Shown here: piece by piece, positions 24,128 to 32,547 of the stretch
Layout of the letters: each line of letters opens with the position of its first letter
How positions within the stretch are numbered: position 1 is the first letter of the stretch
Source of the DNA: Neisseria sp. DTU_2020_1000833_1_SI_GRL_NUU_006
GTDB taxonomy: Bacteria > Pseudomonadota > Gammaproteobacteria > Burkholderiales > Neisseriaceae
Length of the DNA stretch: 64,000 bases
Direction: 5' to 3'
NCBI GenBank assembly: GCA_032388755.1
Contig: CP135593.1
Coordinates: forward strand, 1-64,000
Translations under genes and position numbers: made by a program
Notes under the pieces: generated by a model
Database searches by the model: none
Told to the model about the DNA's origin: nothing
The model's input: only the letters and a program-made list of their open reading frames with translations

Positions 24128-24499
24128 AATGACCTCTTTTATACGGCTTCAAACCAATAGGGGCAACCCGCCTCGCCACAGCACCTGTAATGCAAGCCCT
24201 CCAAGCAGCGGTTTAGGGTACGCGCATTGAAGGAACACGGCGACAGTCAGACTGTCCAATCAATTGGAATGAAACACAGAGTTTATGAATGAAAGAATGC
24301 AAACGATAACGCAAACCGCCTGTTCAATCAAGACAAAATCTTTCATCTTTTAACGTTGTTTGAATATTGTGAAGATTGCTTTTTGATTTTTATAGGATAA
24401 ATATGATTTGGGTTTCTTGGATCTTGTATCTTCGTTCATAAAATTGTTGACATTTTGAAGCTGGATTGCAAGTTGCCTTCTTCAGTTCGATTAATAAGC
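24128..24499. other. ilv operon leader and promoter region
   Basis: The minus strand has TTGATT (24326-24331 complement) and TATCGT (24303-24308 complement) 17 bases apart, giving a leader of about 170 bases. The leader holds two adjacent palindromes (24242-24267). No leader peptide with branched-chain codons and no T-run terminator is visible, so classical attenuation is not supported. The rest, 24340-24500, is AT-rich and featureless. Confidence 0.5.
24242..24267. promoter_or_regulatory. Tandem palindromes in the ilvI leader
   Basis: GACAGTC-A-GACTGTC (perfect 7-bp arms) directly joined to CCAAT-CA-ATTGG (5-bp arms), 115 bases upstream of the ilvI start. They may be operators or small RNA hairpins. 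Confidence 0.55.
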
Positions 24500-24546
24500 A
24501 AAGGTCGTCTGAAAACTCCAATTCAAGATTTTCAGACGACCTTTCA
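24500..24546. terminator. DUS hairpin after the polyamine-binding gene
   Basis: AAAGGTCGTCTGAAAA and TTTTCAGACGACCTTTC with a loop of about 15 bases, just beyond the minus-strand stop at 24557. Confidence 0.7.
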
Positions 24547-24556
24547 CTTCAAAACA

Positions 24557-25699
24557 TCAGTTTGAACCGACTTTAATCTTCTGCCACAGATTAACCGACA
24601 GTTTCTTCGCATCCGAACTCATTTGCGGCATCACAAAACCGTCTTTCATATCCTGAGCATTCGGGAAGATGGAGCGGGTGTTAACCAACTCGGCAGGCAT
24701 TTTCTCGCGTGCCGGTTTGCTTGCAGGCGCAAAGGTAACGGCAATGCCGTTTTTCGCAGCCACTTCGGGATCAAGCGTATAGTTGATGTATTTGTGGGCA
24801 TTGGCAATGTTTTTCGCATCGGCGGGAATCAGCCAAGATTCAATCCAGAAGCCCATACCCTTCGGCGTCAACACTTCGATGCCGACATTGTTTTTCACTT
24901 CTTCGGAACGCGCTTTCGCCAAGTTCAAGTCGCCTCCGTTACCGGCCGCAAGACAGATGTCGCCGCGCGCCAGTTCGTCAATGATGGACGGACTGAAACG
25001 TTTTACATCAGGACGGATGGCTTTCAGCACTTCCGCCGCCGCTTTCAAATCATCAGGATTTGTGCCTTTGGGGTCTTTACCCAAATAATTCAGTAAAATT
25101 GGGAACATCTCGCTCGGCGTGTCCCACAAGGCGATACCGCATGATTTCAGCTTGTTGGTGTATTCAGGCTTGAACAGCAAATCCCAACCGTTTTCAGGCA
25201 GCTTGCCGCCCAAAAGTTCTTTGCCCTTCGCCGTAATTGCCAAAGTGTTGACACCGGAGAAATAAGGAACGGCATACTGGTTGCCCGGGTCGGCAGTTTC
25301 CAGCATTTTCAACAATTCGGGATCGATGTTTTTGTAATTGGGAATCAGGTCTTTATTGATTTTTTGATAAGCACCCGCTTCGATTTGACGGGGCAGGAAG
25401 GCGATGCCGGGAACGACCAAGTCATAGCCGGATTTGCCGGTCAGCATTTTGGCTTCGAGGGTTTCGTTGTTTTCGTAAAGGTCGTAGGTCAGCTTCAGCT
25501 TATTGGCTTTTTTGAAGTCTTCAACGGTGCTCTCGTCAACGTAGTTCGACCAGTTGTAGATGTTCAAAGTATCGGTGGCGGCTGCTTCGGCATTGGCAGC
25601 AGGCGCGCTGCCTGCTTGAGGTTGCTCGGTTTTTTTCTCGCCACCGCCGCAAGCGGCCAGCGATAATGCCGCCAATACGGCTAATACGGATTTTTTCAT
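24557..25699 (-). CDS. Spermidine/putrescine ABC transporter binding lipoprotein (PotD/PotF type)
   Basis: A 380-residue solute-binding protein of a polyamine ABC importer. MKKSVLAVLAALSLAAC gives a signal peptide and lipobox; a short Ala/Pro linker follows. The mature part opens TLNIYNWSNYVDESTVEDF, the PotD/PotF signature, and keeps aromatic and acidic polyamine-pocket residues such as YDLYENNE and WDTPSEMF. It is lipid-anchored at the outer face of the inner membrane. I start it at ATG 25699, which alone gives a proper signal peptide; the open frame extends to 25771. No permease or ATPase gene is adjacent, as is common in Neisseria, where several potD paralogs are scattered. Confidence 0.93.
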   Translation of the reverse strand: MKKSVLAVLAALSLAACGGGEKKTEQPQAGSAPAANAEAAATDTLNIYNWSNYVDESTVEDFKKANKLKLTYDLYENNETLEAKMLTGKSGYDLVVPGIAFLPRQIEAGAYQKINKDLIPNYKNIDPELLKMLETADPGNQYAVPYFSGVNTLAITAKGKELLGGKLPENGWDLLFKPEYTNKLKSCGIALWDTPSEMFPILLNYLGKDPKGTNPDDLKAAAEVLKAIRPDVKRFSPSIIDELARGDICLAAGNGGDLNLAKARSEEVKNNVGIEVLTPKGMGFWIESWLIPADAKNIANAHKYINYTLDPEVAAKNGIAVTFAPASKPAREKMPAELVNTRSIFPNAQDMKDGFVMPQMSSDAKKLSVNLWQKIKVGSN

Positions 25700-25933
25700 A
25701 CGGGCAGATTCCTGATGAAAGATTGTTAACGGAAAATGAACACTCTGCACCCCATCAATACCCCGGCGCAAAGCGGGGCTATTGTAATGGAAGTGGGTGA
25801 GAACTCAAAGCAATATCTGACTGATTTTTATTGAAATAAGGCACGATTTCTTAGGCTCGGGAAAACGGCGTTGCACAAGATGTCGTTTTTGGGCAAAATA
25901 CGGGCGATTTGCGCGCACGAACAGAGAAAATAC

Positions 25934-25962
25934 TTGCATATAGAGGAATCTGTCTTTAAAAT
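25934..25962 (+). promoter_or_regulatory. Likely promoter of rpsT
   Basis: TTGCAT at 25934-25939 and TAAAAT at 25957-25962, separated by 17 bases, about 35 bases before the ribosome site. A good sigma-70 match in the expected place. Confidence 0.6.
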
Positions 25963-26002
25963 TGCGCGTTTACAGAATTTATTTTTTCAGGAGATATTCA
26001 AT

Positions 26003-26266
26003 ATGGCAAACAGCGCACAAGCCCGCAAACGTGCCCGCCAATCGGTTAAACAACGCGCCCACAACGCCAGCCTGCGTACTGCATTCCGTACCGCGGTGAA
26101 AAAAGTGTTGAAAGCAGTTGAAGCCGGCGACAAAGCTGCTGCTCAAGCAGTTTACCAAGAGTCCGTCAAAGTCATCGACCGTATCGCTGACAAAGGCGTA
26201 TTCCACAAAAACAAAGCAGCCCGCCATAAGAGCCGTCTGTCTGCCAAAGTAAAAGCATTGGCTTAA
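26003..26266 (+). CDS. rpsT: 30S ribosomal protein S20
   Basis: S20 binds 16S rRNA early in small-subunit assembly. The 87-residue product is very basic and fully matches the family: [14 protein letters not shown] at the N terminus and [18 protein letters not shown] at the C terminus. The ATG at 26003 has CAGGAGA at 25988; the frame is open further upstream but lacks homology. It is a monocistronic gene followed by a hairpin. Confidence 0.98.
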
Positions 26267-26323
26267 TCTTTTTCGCCCATCCTCTTGGCGTTTTATCGCG
26301 TCGGGACAGGCAAGCAGATAACG

Positions 26324-26355
26324 ATGCCCCTGAGGTCTTAACCTTTCAGGGGCAT
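26324..26355 (+). terminator. Hairpin downstream of rpsT
   Basis: ATGCCCCTGA and TCAGGGGCAT form perfect 10-bp arms with a 12-base loop. There is no T tract after it, so it may stabilise the mRNA end rather than terminate strictly. Confidence 0.6.
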
Positions 26356-26506
26356 TGCCGTATGTGATGCAAGTTGATGTAAACTTTTCAGACGACCTGC
26401 CGTAAAGAAGGCGCAAGGCGGTAAAATGCGGTTTAATCTGTTTTTCAAACGATTAATCCCGATTTTCAGGCAAAAGGTCATCTGAAAACATCCAATCGGC
26501 AATCCC

Positions 26507-27727
26507 ATGAATGAAATGATGAACAAGATGTTGAAACACGATTTGGCGCAAAGCAATGCCCTAAAGAACAAAAAACCGTCATTCTCCAAATGTCGGCGCG
26601 CTTTGATGCTTATCCTTATCGGCGGAACAGCCGCCCCTGTCGCCTATGCCGACACAGCTTTGCAATGCACCTCCATTCAAGACAATGCCACCCGTTTGGC
26701 GTGTTACGACAGCATTTACTCGGCTCAACTGCCGCCGCAAGCACCGCTGCCCATCATTCGCGAAGAAGCCGCCAAAGCGCCGGTCGATTTGCCCAAAACC
26801 ATCAGCACTAGCCGCGAGAAAAAGGCGGCGACGATTGTGTTTGACGAAAATAAAGAACAATCCACACTTTCGGAAGACAATCTCCGCATCACAGCCGATG
26901 CCTACACGCCGTTGAGCCTGATGTACGATTTGGACAAAAATGACTCGCGCGGCTTATTGAGCGTGCGCGAGCACAATCCCATGTACCTGATGCCCGCATG
27001 GTACAACAGCTCGCCCAACCTGCATCCCCATTCCCCTTCGCGCGGCACGACCAATCAGGAAAAATTCAGCGAACAGAAACACATAGAAACCAAACTGCAA
27101 GTTTCGTTCAAAAGCAAAATCGCCGAAGATTTGTTTAAAACCCGCGCGGATTTGTGGTTCGGCTATACCCAAAAATCCGATTGGCAGATTTACAACCAAG
27201 GCAGAAAATCCGCGCCGTTCCGCAATACCGATTACGAACCCGAAATCTTCCTGACCCAGCCCGTGAAGGCAGATTTGCCGTTCGGCGGCAAACTGCGGAT
27301 GGTCGGCGCAGGCTTCGTCCACCAATCCAACGGACAAAGCCGCCCCGAATCTCGCTCATGGAACCGCGTTTACGCATTGGCGGGGATGGAATGGGGCAAA
27401 CTGACCGTCATCCCGCGCGTGTGGATGCGCGCCTTTGATCAGACCGGCGAAAACAACGACAATCCCGACATTACCGACTATATGGGTTATGGCGATTTGA
27501 AGCTGCAATACCGTCTGAACGACAAACAAAATATTTCGTCCCTGCTGCGCTACAATCCCAAAACCGGACACGGCGCGGTTGAAGCCGCCTATACTTTCCC
27601 GATTAAAGGCAAACTCAAAGGCGTCGTGCGCGGCTTTCACGGCTACGGCGAAAGCCTGATTGATTACAACCACAAACAAAACGGCATCGGCATCGGCCTG
27701 ATGTTCAACGACTGGGACGGAATTTGA
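26507..27727 (+). CDS. pldA: Outer membrane phospholipase A
   Basis: OMPLA hydrolyses phospholipids that leak into the outer leaflet. The 406-residue product has a signal sequence (hydrophobic stretch near 34-46, cleavage after VAYA), an N-terminal extension with TALQCTSIQDNATRLACYD, and the beta-barrel from about residue 135. The catalytic site HQSNGQSRPESRSWNR holds the His, Ser and Asn of the OMPLA triad, and the chain ends GIGIGLMFNDWDGI. The N terminus before the signal core is long and basic; internal Met codons at residues 4, 5 and 8 could also start it. It is a separate unit closed by a DUS pair. Confidence 0.93.
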   Translation: MNEMMNKMLKHDLAQSNALKNKKPSFSKCRRALMLILIGGTAAPVAYADTALQCTSIQDNATRLACYDSIYSAQLPPQAPLPIIREEAAKAPVDLPKTISTSREKKAATIVFDENKEQSTLSEDNLRITADAYTPLSLMYDLDKNDSRGLLSVREHNPMYLMPAWYNSSPNLHPHSPSRGTTNQEKFSEQKHIETKLQVSFKSKIAEDLFKTRADLWFGYTQKSDWQIYNQGRKSAPFRNTDYEPEIFLTQPVKADLPFGGKLRMVGAGFVHQSNGQSRPESRSWNRVYALAGMEWGKLTVIPRVWMRAFDQTGENNDNPDITDYMGYGDLKLQYRLNDKQNISSLLRYNPKTGHGAVEAAYTFPIKGKLKGVVRGFHGYGESLIDYNHKQNGIGIGLMFNDWDGI

Positions 27728-27738
27728 TGCCCGACCCT

Positions 27739-27786
27739 GTTTTCAGACGACCTTTTACATCATGTTGCACACAGGTCGTCTGAAAG
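27739..27786. terminator. DUS pair after pldA
   Basis: GTTTTCAGACGACC and AGGTCGTCTGAAAG with a loop of about 20 bases. Confidence 0.6.
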
Positions 27787-27885
27787 CAAAACAAACACCC
27801 TTCCCATATTAAAAACACTCGTTTCCTATCGCCCAAACGCGTATAATGCAACGTTTGGGCGATATTTGTCGGAATAACACAGAAG

Positions 27886-28587
27886 ATGACGGAACAAACG
27901 GCCGAAGGCGGAAAAGTTGCCAAGGCATTAAAAAAATATCTGATTACAGGCATGCTGGTATGGCTGCCAATAGCCGTAACCATTTGGGCGGTCAGCTATA
28001 TCATATCTGCCGCCGACCGGCTAATCAGCCTGCTGCCCGAGCAATGGCAGCCCCAATATTTCTGGGGATTCAACATTCCCGGCCTGGGCATTATTGCCGC
28101 CATTGTCGTCTTGTTTCTGACCGGCGTGTTCGCCGCCAACGTTTTGGGGCGTCAAATCCTCGCCGCATGGGACAGCCTGTTGGGACGGATTCCCGTCGTC
28201 AAGTCCATCTATTCCAGCGTCAAAAAAGTATCCGAGTCCCTGCTCTCCGACAGCAGCCGCTCGTTCAGAACGCCCGTGCTGGTTCCATTCCCGCAACCCA
28301 ATATTTGGACGATTGCCTTTGTATCAGGGCATATTCCCGACAAACTCAAAGGCAGCCTGCCGCACGATGACGACTATCTCTCCGTCTATGTGCCGACCAC
28401 GCCCAACCCGACCGGCGGCTATTACATCATGGTGAAAAAGAGCGACGTGCGCGAACTCGATATGAGCGTGGACGAAGCATTGAAATATGTGATTTCGATG
28501 GGTATGGTGATGCCGGATGAAGTTCGGGTCAAGGCTTTGGCAGAACACAGGTCGTCTGAAAACGGCGATACAGAACAAAACAATTAA
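27886..28587 (+). CDS. DUF502 membrane protein
   Basis: A 233-residue inner-membrane protein of family DUF502. Two transmembrane segments are clear, at about residues 20-42 and 64-88, followed by the family's conserved LLGRIPVVKSIYSSVKKV and a cytoplasmic or periplasmic beta-rich domain with YVPTTPNPTGGYYIMV. No biochemical role is established. The last residues HRSSENGD are encoded by an uptake sequence, which together with one beyond the stop forms a hairpin. It lies 64 bases before aspS and is often its neighbour in Neisseria and other beta-proteobacteria, so co-transcription is possible. Confidence 0.85.
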   Translation: MTEQTAEGGKVAKALKKYLITGMLVWLPIAVTIWAVSYIISAADRLISLLPEQWQPQYFWGFNIPGLGIIAAIVVLFLTGVFAANVLGRQILAAWDSLLGRIPVVKSIYSSVKKVSESLLSDSSRSFRTPVLVPFPQPNIWTIAFVSGHIPDKLKGSLPHDDDYLSVYVPTTPNPTGGYYIMVKKSDVRELDMSVDEALKYVISMGMVMPDEVRVKALAEHRSSENGDTEQNN

Positions 28588-28612
28588 GGTGTCTTTTTTC
28601 AGACGACCTTTT
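28549..28612 (+). terminator. DUS pair spanning the DUF502 stop codon
   Basis: AGGTCGTCTGAAAAC inside the last codons pairs with TTTTTTCAGACGACCTTTT after the stop. The stem encloses the stop codon. Confidence 0.55.
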
Positions 28613-28650
28613 CCTTCTTTTCAAATTGAACAATATAAAAAGGTGATTTT

Positions 28651-30459
28651 ATGCGTACCAACTATTGCGGCCTGATCAGCGAGCAATACTTAGACCAAAC
28701 CGTAACCGTCAAAGGATGGGTACACCGCCGGCGCGACCACGGCGGTGTGATTTTTATCGACCTGCGCGACCGCGAAGGTATCGTCCAAGTCGTGATTGAC
28801 CCCGATACGCCCGAAGCGTTTGCCACTGCCGATTCCGCCCGCAACGAATACGTTTTGAGCATTACCGGCCGCGTGCGCAACCGTCCCGAAGGCACGACCA
28901 ACGACAAAATGATTTCCGGCAAAATCGAAATCCTTGCCAAAGAAATCGAAGTGTTGAACGCCGCCGCTACGCCGCCGTTCCAAATTGACGACGAAAACAT
29001 CAGCGAAAACGTGCGCCTGACCAACCGCGTTATCGACCTGCGCCGTCCGGTGATGCAGCGCAACCTGCGCCTGCGTTATCAAGTTGCTATGGGTGTTCGC
29101 CGTTATTTGGATGCGCAAGGCTTCATCGACATCGAAACCCCGATGCTGACCCGCTCTACTCCAGAAGGCGCGCGCGACTATCTCGTGCCGAGCCGCGTTC
29201 ATCCGGGCGAGTTTTTCGCGCTGCCGCAATCGCCGCAATTGTTCAAACAACTGTTGATGGTGGCGGGTTTCGACCGTTACTACCAAATTACCAAGTGCTT
29301 CCGCGACGAAGACTTGCGCGCCGACCGCCAGCCTGAATTCACCCAAATCGACTTGGAAACCTCGTTCTTGAACGAGGATGAAATCATGGACATCACCGAA
29401 GGCATGGCAAAACAAGTTTTCCAAGACGCATTGGGCGTGGACTTGGGCGATTTCCCGCGTATGCCTTACGCCGAAGCCATGTTTTACTACGGCTCCGACA
29501 AACCCGATATGCGCATCAGCCTGAAATTTACCGAGCTGACCGACCTGATGAAAACGGAAGAATTCAAAGTCTTCCGCGGCGCAGCCGACATGAAAGGCGG
29601 CCGCGTGGTTGCCCTGCGCGTACCGAACGGCGCGAAATTCAGCCGTAAAGAAATCGACGAATACACCAAATTTGTCGGCATCTACGGCGCGAAAGGTTTG
29701 GCGTACATCAAAGTGAACGATGTCAGCAACCTTTCCAACGGCGAAGACAGCGGCCTGCAATCTCCAATTGTGAAATTCCTGTCCGAAAACGCCCTGAAAG
29801 AAATCATTGCGCGTACCGGCGCGCAAAACGGCGACATCATCTTCTTCGGCGCAGACAAAGCCAAAGTCGTGAACGAAGCCATCGGCGCTTTGCGTATCAA
29901 AGTCGGCTTGGAACACGGCGCGGAAAACGGCTACTTCGTGGACGAATGGAAACCTTTGTGGGTCGTTGATTTCCCGATGTTCGAATACGACGAAGACGGC
30001 GACCGCTGGGCGGCCATGCACCATCCGTTCACCTCGCCCAAGCCAGGCCATGAAGACCTGATGGCGTCCGATCCTGAAAACTGCCTGGCCCGCGCCTACG
30101 ACATGGTGTTGAACGGCTGGGAAATCGGCGGCGGTTCCATCCGTATCCACCGTGCCGACGTACAGGAAAAAGTGTTCGCCGCGCTGAAAATCAGCCCTGA
30201 AGAGCAGCAGGAAAAATTCGGCTTCCTCTTGGACAACCTGAAATTCGGCGCGCCTCCGCACGGCGGTTTGGCATTCGGCCTCGACCGTCTGGTAACGCTG
30301 ATGACCGGTGCCGAATCCATCCGCGACGTGATTGCCTTCCCGAAAACCCAACGCGCCCAATGTCTGCTGACCAACGCACCGAATGCGGTGGACGACAAAC
30401 AACTGCGCGAATTGAGCTTGCGCCTGCGTCAAAAAGCGACCGAAAATAAAGAAGCGTAA
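28651..30459 (+). CDS. aspS: Aspartyl-tRNA synthetase
   Basis: AspS charges tRNA-Asp. The 602-residue product is the bacterial class IIb form: N-terminal OB-fold anticodon domain (KGWVHRRRDHGGVIFIDLRD), motif 2 FRDEDLRADRQPEFTQ, the bacterial GAD insertion (about 290-420), and motif 3 GGLAFGLDRLV. Neisseria lacks AsnRS as far as is known and its AspRS is described as non-discriminating, making Asp-tRNA-Asn for GatCAB; I cannot confirm this from one gene. AAAAAGG precedes the ATG. Confidence 0.98.
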   Translation: MRTNYCGLISEQYLDQTVTVKGWVHRRRDHGGVIFIDLRDREGIVQVVIDPDTPEAFATADSARNEYVLSITGRVRNRPEGTTNDKMISGKIEILAKEIEVLNAAATPPFQIDDENISENVRLTNRVIDLRRPVMQRNLRLRYQVAMGVRRYLDAQGFIDIETPMLTRSTPEGARDYLVPSRVHPGEFFALPQSPQLFKQLLMVAGFDRYYQITKCFRDEDLRADRQPEFTQIDLETSFLNEDEIMDITEGMAKQVFQDALGVDLGDFPRMPYAEAMFYYGSDKPDMRISLKFTELTDLMKTEEFKVFRGAADMKGGRVVALRVPNGAKFSRKEIDEYTKFVGIYGAKGLAYIKVNDVSNLSNGEDSGLQSPIVKFLSENALKEIIARTGAQNGDIIFFGADKAKVVNEAIGALRIKVGLEHGAENGYFVDEWKPLWVVDFPMFEYDEDGDRWAAMHHPFTSPKPGHEDLMASDPENCLARAYDMVLNGWEIGGGSIRIHRADVQEKVFAALKISPEEQQEKFGFLLDNLKFGAPPHGGLAFGLDRLVTLMTGAESIRDVIAFPKTQRAQCLLTNAPNAVDDKQLRELSLRLRQKATENKEA

Positions 30460-30492
30460 TTTTTAAAAGCAGGTGGGCAACACCTGAGAGTC

Positions 30493-30538
30493 AAAAGGTC
30501 GTCTGAAACCTATTACACGGGTTTCAGACGACCTTTTT
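30493..30538 (+). terminator. DUS hairpin terminator of aspS
   Basis: AAAAGGTCGTCTGAAACC and GGTTTCAGACGACCTTTTT, with the stem extended beyond the DUS and a T run. Confidence 0.8.
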
Positions 30539-31041
30539 CATTGTTTGGCCAAGAAGTTAGGTTGAACGTTTCATTTATCTGATTTGTTGAATAGAAGTAC
30601 GCCATGATTTTGTGAAAACTGTTATTCGCGAGCGGTTGAAGCAAATGTTAGCGCTTGAAGAATATGAATATGGTCCGATTGCGGTTGCAAAAAAAAATTC
30701 TCTAGGCTTTTTTTTGAAAATGTGATTTTTGCAAATATATGACAATGTACGTTATTGATTATATATATCGGCACGGCAGCTGTGTGGCAATAATATCTAT
30801 CTGATAATATTATGAATTTTATGTATTTTATGAATTTTATATTAGCAGACGGGGGTTTTGAAGAACTTAAAATTAATTTGAAGCTTGTGTAATATTGATA
30901 AATATAAGAAAATTTTCAAATATTACATTTAGATTTTTGTAAATCTCTCATTCAACAAAGAAATCACTATAAAAATGCTAAATGTATGAATTTGCAAATT
31001 CACAAATGTAATATTTTAAAAAATAATTACAGGGGTTAAGA
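30539..31041. other. AT-rich region upstream of the PIG-L gene
   Basis: About 500 bases much richer in A+T than the surroundings, free of uptake sequences and of credible genes. It holds A/T homopolymers near 30690-30715, repeated TATGAATTTTAT near 30811-30842, a 13-bp inverted repeat (30918-30930 and 31004-31016) and a 16-bp palindrome at 30987-31002 just before the gene. Confidence 0.7.
30987..31002. promoter_or_regulatory. 16-bp perfect palindrome 40 bases upstream of the PIG-L gene
   Basis: TGAATTTGCAAATTCA is its own reverse complement. It lies between the arms of the AAATATTACATTT inverted repeat. Candidate operator for a dimeric regulator. Confidence 0.55.
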
Positions 31042-32466
31042 ATGTCATTATTTACAATGCTTGCAGTATTGATAATTGGGTTGGTGTGCTTCTTGATAAT
31101 AATTATGAGAATGCACATGAAACGCTTTGCTTATGACGTTACAAAGGATTATCGCTATGACTGTTTGCCACAGCATTTCGTGTCGAAATTAGAGGAGGGG
31201 GTTATTAAGCTACCTCAAGAAGTGGATATTAATGATACGGTCTTGGCTGCGGTCAGTGTTGAAACTTCTTTGTTGGGCAAATGGTTGTTGCCCTATATTG
31301 AGATTGAAACCCGCAAAGGTATTTGGAAACATTACATCGAATTTGGCGGTAGAGGCGTGAGATATTTGAACTTCAGCGATATGTTTGATGCTGAAAGTCG
31401 GGAAATTTCCTTGAGGAGCAGAAGGGTCTTGTTGAAAAATCAGGAAGTCAGACTGACTGTTTATCCGCGTATGTCTTTGGATGATAAAAAAATCCTAGTG
31501 CTTGCGCCGCACGCTGACGATGCGGAGTTGGCAGCTTACGGTCTGTATGAAAAATATGCTGAAAATTCGATGGTGGTAACGGTAACGGCAAGCGAAGCAG
31601 GGCGTTTCCATTATGAAAACCTTTTCTGCAAACGCTGTCCTACGGAAACTAAGGAGCAATATTTGGAAAAGGGGCGGATGCGGGTCTGGAACAGTCTGAC
31701 CGTTCCGCTTTTGGCAGGGGTATCGTCTGAAAACATTTTGCAGCTCGGTTTTTTTGATACGACGCTGAAAACTTTATATCGCCACCCCGAGCGTGAAATT
31801 CCTTCTGCCAAGTTGGAGACGGCAGACGTGGGTATTTTCCGGCGGGCCAATAAATCTGCCATATCAGAGGGTTTGCACGGTGGTTCGAATTGGCATGATT
31901 TGGTGGACAATATGGCTTACGTCATCGAATCATTCCGTCCGGATGTTATTGTTACGCCTTCGCCGAATATTGATGTCCATACCGATCATCAATGTACAAC
32001 TATTGCTGCTGTTGAGGCATTAAAAAAGCTGAATTACACCAACGGTTCGCTGTTTTTATATGCGGTTCACTATCTGACCGATGACTATCCTTTGGGGAAT
32101 GTCGGTGCTTCGTTGAGTCTGCCGCCGTTTTTTAGCGAAGAAGACAGTAGCGATATGTTGTATTTCCATTCAATTTATTCCCATCCCGTTGATAAAAAAA
32201 CGCAAAACCATAAATTGTTGGCATTGGATGCGATGAACGATATTCGTCCGAATGCGCGTAACTACATGGATTGGAAACATGTATTACGTAGAGGTCTGAG
32301 CCTGCTGTATCACGATCTTACCTCTATCCGTTCGGATCTGATCAACCGATTTGTCCGCAGTAATGAGTTTTTTATGTTGTTCCTATCAGTGATGTCCACA
32401 ATCAGGAGACTTACCAGAAAATTATTTCTCGAGGCGGGAAGAATCACCTTCATTGATCCGATCTGA
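31042..32466 (+). CDS. PIG-L (LmbE-like) family deacetylase with N-terminal membrane anchor
   Basis: A 474-residue protein with one N-terminal transmembrane helix (about residues 4-24), a roughly 120-residue region of unknown fold, and a PIG-L zinc deacetylase domain from about 150. The zinc motif is APHADDAELAAYG, a variant of the family's HPDDE, and the second site is NIDVHTDHQCTT, supplying the later histidine and aspartate. The family removes N-acetyl groups from GlcNAc-type sugars. The anchor suggests action at the membrane, perhaps on a lipid-linked sugar or LOS; lpxH follows 81 bases on. The gene and its upstream region are AT-rich relative to neighbours, suggesting transfer. AGGGG at 31032 supports the start. 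Substrate unknown. Confidence 0.78.
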   Translation: MSLFTMLAVLIIGLVCFLIIIMRMHMKRFAYDVTKDYRYDCLPQHFVSKLEEGVIKLPQEVDINDTVLAAVSVETSLLGKWLLPYIEIETRKGIWKHYIEFGGRGVRYLNFSDMFDAESREISLRSRRVLLKNQEVRLTVYPRMSLDDKKILVLAPHADDAELAAYGLYEKYAENSMVVTVTASEAGRFHYENLFCKRCPTETKEQYLEKGRMRVWNSLTVPLLAGVSSENILQLGFFDTTLKTLYRHPEREIPSAKLETADVGIFRRANKSAISEGLHGGSNWHDLVDNMAYVIESFRPDVIVTPSPNIDVHTDHQCTTIAAVEALKKLNYTNGSLFLYAVHYLTDDYPLGNVGASLSLPPFFSEEDSSDMLYFHSIYSHPVDKKTQNHKLLALDAMNDIRPNARNYMDWKHVLRRGLSLLYHDLTSIRSDLINRFVRSNEFFMLFLSVMSTIRRLTRKLFLEAGRITFIDPI

Positions 32467-32469
32467 AAT

Positions 32470-32511
32470 GTTTTCAGACGACCTTTAAATATACAAAGGT
32501 CGTCTGAAAAC
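32470..32511. terminator. DUS pair between the PIG-L gene and lpxH
   Basis: TTTTCAGACGACCTTT and AAAGGTCGTCTGAAAA around a 9-base AT loop, ending about 35 bases before lpxH. Confidence 0.6.
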
Positions 32512-32547
32512 CTATAATGGCCTGAGATTTCATATATTGCAGCCGTT

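Noticed and set aside
28690..30432. A 580-codon open frame antisense to aspS
   Set aside because: Its composition is that of an antisense shadow of GC-biased codons; it has no start signal and no family resemblance, while aspS is certain.
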